NCBI GenBank assembly: GCA_050011535.1 | Contig: JBEKIX010000139.1 | Coordinates: forward strand, 1 to 6,661 | DNA from: JAFNAG01 sp050011535 | GTDB lineage: Bacteria; Acidobacteriota; UBA6911 | Reading direction: 5' to 3' | Length of the DNA: 6,661 nucleotides | Part shown: piece after piece, positions 5,139-6,661 of the stretch | How the letters are laid out: the number at the start of each line of letters is the position of its first letter | Position numbering within the stretch: the stretch's first letter is position 1 | Notes under the pieces: model-generated | What the model was told of the DNA's origin: nothing | What the model saw: the letters and a program-made list of their open reading frames with translations, nothing else | Database searches by the model: none | Position numbers and translations under genes: made by a program

Positions 5139-6331
5139 ACAACCGGCCTCTCGTGGAGATGGCCGACATTGTTCGCTGTGCTGGACAAGCCTTCGTGGAA
5201 CACAGCCGCAGGTGGATCACCTGGCAACACCGCAAGGTGCTGCTGGCCATCGTGCGCTGCCGCACCGCCGCGCTGGGCGGACATCGCGACCACTGCACGG
5301 GCTGCGGACATACGACCAGGATCTCCTACAACTCGTGTCGAAACAGGCATTGCCCAAGATGCCAGGGCAACGCGCGCCGGCGCTGGCTCCAGGCGCGCGA
5401 GCGGGAACTTCTGCCCACACGCTACGTCCATGCCGTCTTCACCCTGCCGCGCGAACTGGCTCCGCTCGCGCTGCAGAACAAACGCCTCATCTACAACCTG
5501 CTCTTTCACTCAAGCGCTGAGACCTTGCTCGAAGTCGCTCGCGATCCTCGGCATCTTGGTGCCGAGATCGGTTTCTTCAGCGTGCTGCACAGCTGGAATC
5601 AGCGCCTTCAGTTTCATCCTCATATCCACTGCGTCATTGCGGCCGGCGGTCTCGCTCCGGATCGCGCAAGATGGATCCCCGCCCGGCGTTCCTTCTTCCT
5701 GCCCATCGGCGTGCTCAGCCGCGTCTTCCGCGGCAAGTTCGTCGCCGGACTGCGCAACGCCTTCCATCGCGGTGAGCTCCAGTTCCACGGCAGCCTGCTG
5801 CATCTTGCCCAGCCACGCGCTTTCGCCGCATGGCTGCGCCTGCTGTTCCGTCATGACTGGGTCGTCTACTCCAAGCCGCCCTTCGGCGCCCCGGATCATG
5901 TGCTGCGCTATCTCGGCGCCTACACCCATCGCGTCGCCATCTCCAACTCCAGGCTGGTCGCTCTCTCCGATGGCAACGTCACCTTTCGCTGGCGCGATTC
6001 CGCGCATGGCAACAAGAAACGGCTCATGACTCTGGATGTCGACGAGTTCCTGCGCCGCTTCCTGCTCCATCTGCTGCCGCCGGGCTTCGTGCGCATCCGC
6101 AACTTCGGATTCCTCGCCAACCGCAACCGCGCTTCGCTCCTGCCGCGATGCTTCCAACTCCTCAGCGGCGCAGAGAAGATGACTGCTTCGCTGGCAGCAC
6201 CGTCCACCGATCAGACTCACTCTCTCTGGAACTGCCCAGTCTGCGGCGCAGCCATGCGCGTCGTCGAACGGCTCTCCGCTGCACAACTCCTGCTTCGCTC
6301 CCCACCGCAACCGCAACGACACACAGCATGA
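5135..6331 (+). CDS. tnpA: IS91-family transposase (HUH, two-tyrosine)
   Basis: This 398-residue protein matches the family's usual length. An N-terminal zinc-binding region holds C54, C57, C68, C73 and C76 ('CTGCGH', 'SCRNRHCPRC'). The metal-binding HUH motif is H163-I-H165 in 'FHPHIHCVIAAGG'. The two catalytic tyrosines Y259 and Y263 are in 'RYLGAYTHRVAIS', the Y2 arrangement of IS91 itself, unlike ISCR elements with one. 'FGFLANRNR' (324-332) is the conserved block after the nuclease domain, and 'CPVC' (367-370) could form a second knuckle. It should nick one strand at oriIS and drive rolling-circle-like transfer. The start TTG 5135-5137 shares bases with the recombinase stop; AAGGAGA (5116-5122) is 12 bases away, so re-initiation after termination is likely. 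ATG 5159 is an alternative but would cut the conserved 'NNRPLVEMADIV' start. Confidence 0.93.
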   Translation: MNNRPLVEMADIVRCAGQAFVEHSRRWITWQHRKVLLAIVRCRTAALGGHRDHCTGCGHTTRISYNSCRNRHCPRCQGNARRRWLQARERELLPTRYVHAVFTLPRELAPLALQNKRLIYNLLFHSSAETLLEVARDPRHLGAEIGFFSVLHSWNQRLQFHPHIHCVIAAGGLAPDRARWIPARRSFFLPIGVLSRVFRGKFVAGLRNAFHRGELQFHGSLLHLAQPRAFAAWLRLLFRHDWVVYSKPPFGAPDHVLRYLGAYTHRVAISNSRLVALSDGNVTFRWRDSAHGNKKRLMTLDVDEFLRRFLLHLLPPGFVRIRNFGFLANRNRASLLPRCFQLLSGAEKMTASLAAPSTDQTHSLWNCPVCGAAMRVVERLSAAQLLLRSPPQPQRHTA

Positions 6332-6582
6332 AGATCTACCCGCATTCTCGGCCTTTGCTCGTGCTTCGGCGCCTACGCGGATTCCTTGCCTCATCTGGCC
6401 CGGATTGCCCCGCCGGCTATCTCTTCAGCCCTCGACTGGCAGCTCATCGCGGTATTTCAGCACACCATTTCACAGTCAAAGCGGCACATCCTACCCAACT
6501 CAGACCGTGCCTGTTCCCTCTGCTCCGCCGCAGACCCATTCAAAGTACATAGCCTTCCATGAGGGCGGCTTCCTTCAAGTCG
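6332..6582. other. Non-coding 3' portion of the IS91-type element
   Basis: These 250 bases follow the transposase stop. A plus-strand frame over 6148-6552 lies mostly inside the transposase in another frame and shows no family features. No ribosome site or second gene is seen. In IS91 elements the DNA between the transposase stop and the 3' end contains the replication-origin end, which fits this position. Confidence 0.5.
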
Positions 6583-6652
6583 CTGTATCAGAAGCGCCCC
6601 TCCAAGACCATGCACCTGCGCACTGTTGCGTGGCGGGGCGCTCCAGATACAG
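6583..6652. repeat. Long interrupted palindrome, candidate oriIS hairpin
   Basis: The left arm CTGTATC-AGA-AGCGCCCC (6583-6600) pairs with the right arm GGGGCGCT-CCA-GATACAG (6635-6652): 15 of 18 positions pair, interrupted by one internal 3-base mismatch loop. Inside, CCATGCA (6608-6614) pairs with TGCGTGG (6627-6633) with one G-T wobble, leaving a 12-base loop. The whole structure could extrude as a cruciform or fold in single-stranded DNA. It lies 250 bases past the transposase, where IS91-type origins reside. HUH enzymes recognise such subterminal hairpins. A CAAG tetranucleotide, a known IS91-type target, lies just before it (6576-6579). No T-run follows on the plus strand, so an intrinsic terminator is less likely. 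Confidence 0.55.
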
Positions 6653-6661
6653 CACTAAGAC

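Larger units (their letters stand above)
4234..6652 (+). mobile_element. IS91-family (HUH/Y2) element with companion tyrosine recombinase
   Basis: A tyrosine recombinase gene and an IS91-type transposase gene overlap and are flanked by structured non-coding DNA. IS91 elements move by a rolling-circle-like, single-strand mechanism from oriIS (3' of the transposase) to terIS (5'). They leave no target duplication and can mobilise neighbouring DNA. A subset carries an upstream XerC/D-like recombinase, as here. Both proteins look full length and keep their catalytic residues, so the element may be active. The limits given run from the hairpin before the first gene to the end of the 3' palindrome; the true ends were not determined and may lie outside this span. 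Confidence 0.75.

Noticed and set aside
5510..6394. A 294-residue open frame on the minus strand opposite the transposase gene.
   Set aside because: It is fully antisense to a well-supported IS91 transposase in GC-rich DNA, has repetitive Ala/Glu/Gly-rich content and no family motif: a codon-bias shadow.
1..6661. CRISPR array, tRNA, rRNA or riboswitch.
   Set aside because: No regularly spaced repeats, cloverleaf-like segments or conserved RNA motifs were seen on either strand.

Overview
The window looks like an accessory stretch of a soil or environmental bacterial chromosome. The mix of a SpoIIAA-like STAS protein, a universal stress protein, a CLC channel remnant with CBS domains, a DUF6582-like small protein and short single-helix membrane proteins with His-rich tails is reminiscent of Acidobacteriota. 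This is an inference from gene content only; nothing seen here fixes the taxon.

Left part (1-3778): small stress and housekeeping-type genes are interleaved with gene debris. A complete DUF6582-like small gene (118-312, +) is followed by about 650 bases with no intact gene. That gap ends in a decayed C-terminal fragment of an Old Yellow Enzyme-type flavin oxidoreductase (808-960, -). Next come a SpoIIAA-like gene (968-1336, -) and a UspA-type gene (1462-1899, -), probably read in the same direction. A 570-base gap then leads to a 59-residue membrane protein (2472-2651, +), whose frame stays open for 41 codons beyond its TAG stop. Convergent with it is the C-terminal third of a CLC chloride channel (2769-3368, -), which lacks almost all of its membrane domain. 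Upstream on the minus strand lie a small His-tailed membrane protein (3459-3644) and a possible 36-residue ORF (3668-3778).

Right part (about 4234-6652): an IS91-family element with two genes, a XerC/D-like tyrosine recombinase (4257-5138) and an HUH/Y2 transposase (5135-6331). They overlap by three bases as TTGA, which implies translational coupling. Two nucleic-acid structures stand out. A perfect 9-bp hairpin displays the recombinase Shine-Dalgarno sequence in its loop and holds the GTG start in its stem. A long interrupted palindrome lies about 250 bases past the transposase, where the replication-origin end (oriIS) of an IS91 element is expected. Neither element boundary could be fixed.

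The truncated CLC, the OYE fragment and the long gene-poor gaps mark this as a decaying region that has accepted mobile DNA. No wholly new multi-gene system is evident. The best candidates for a second look are the RBS hairpin, the 3' palindrome and the amber-split small membrane gene.
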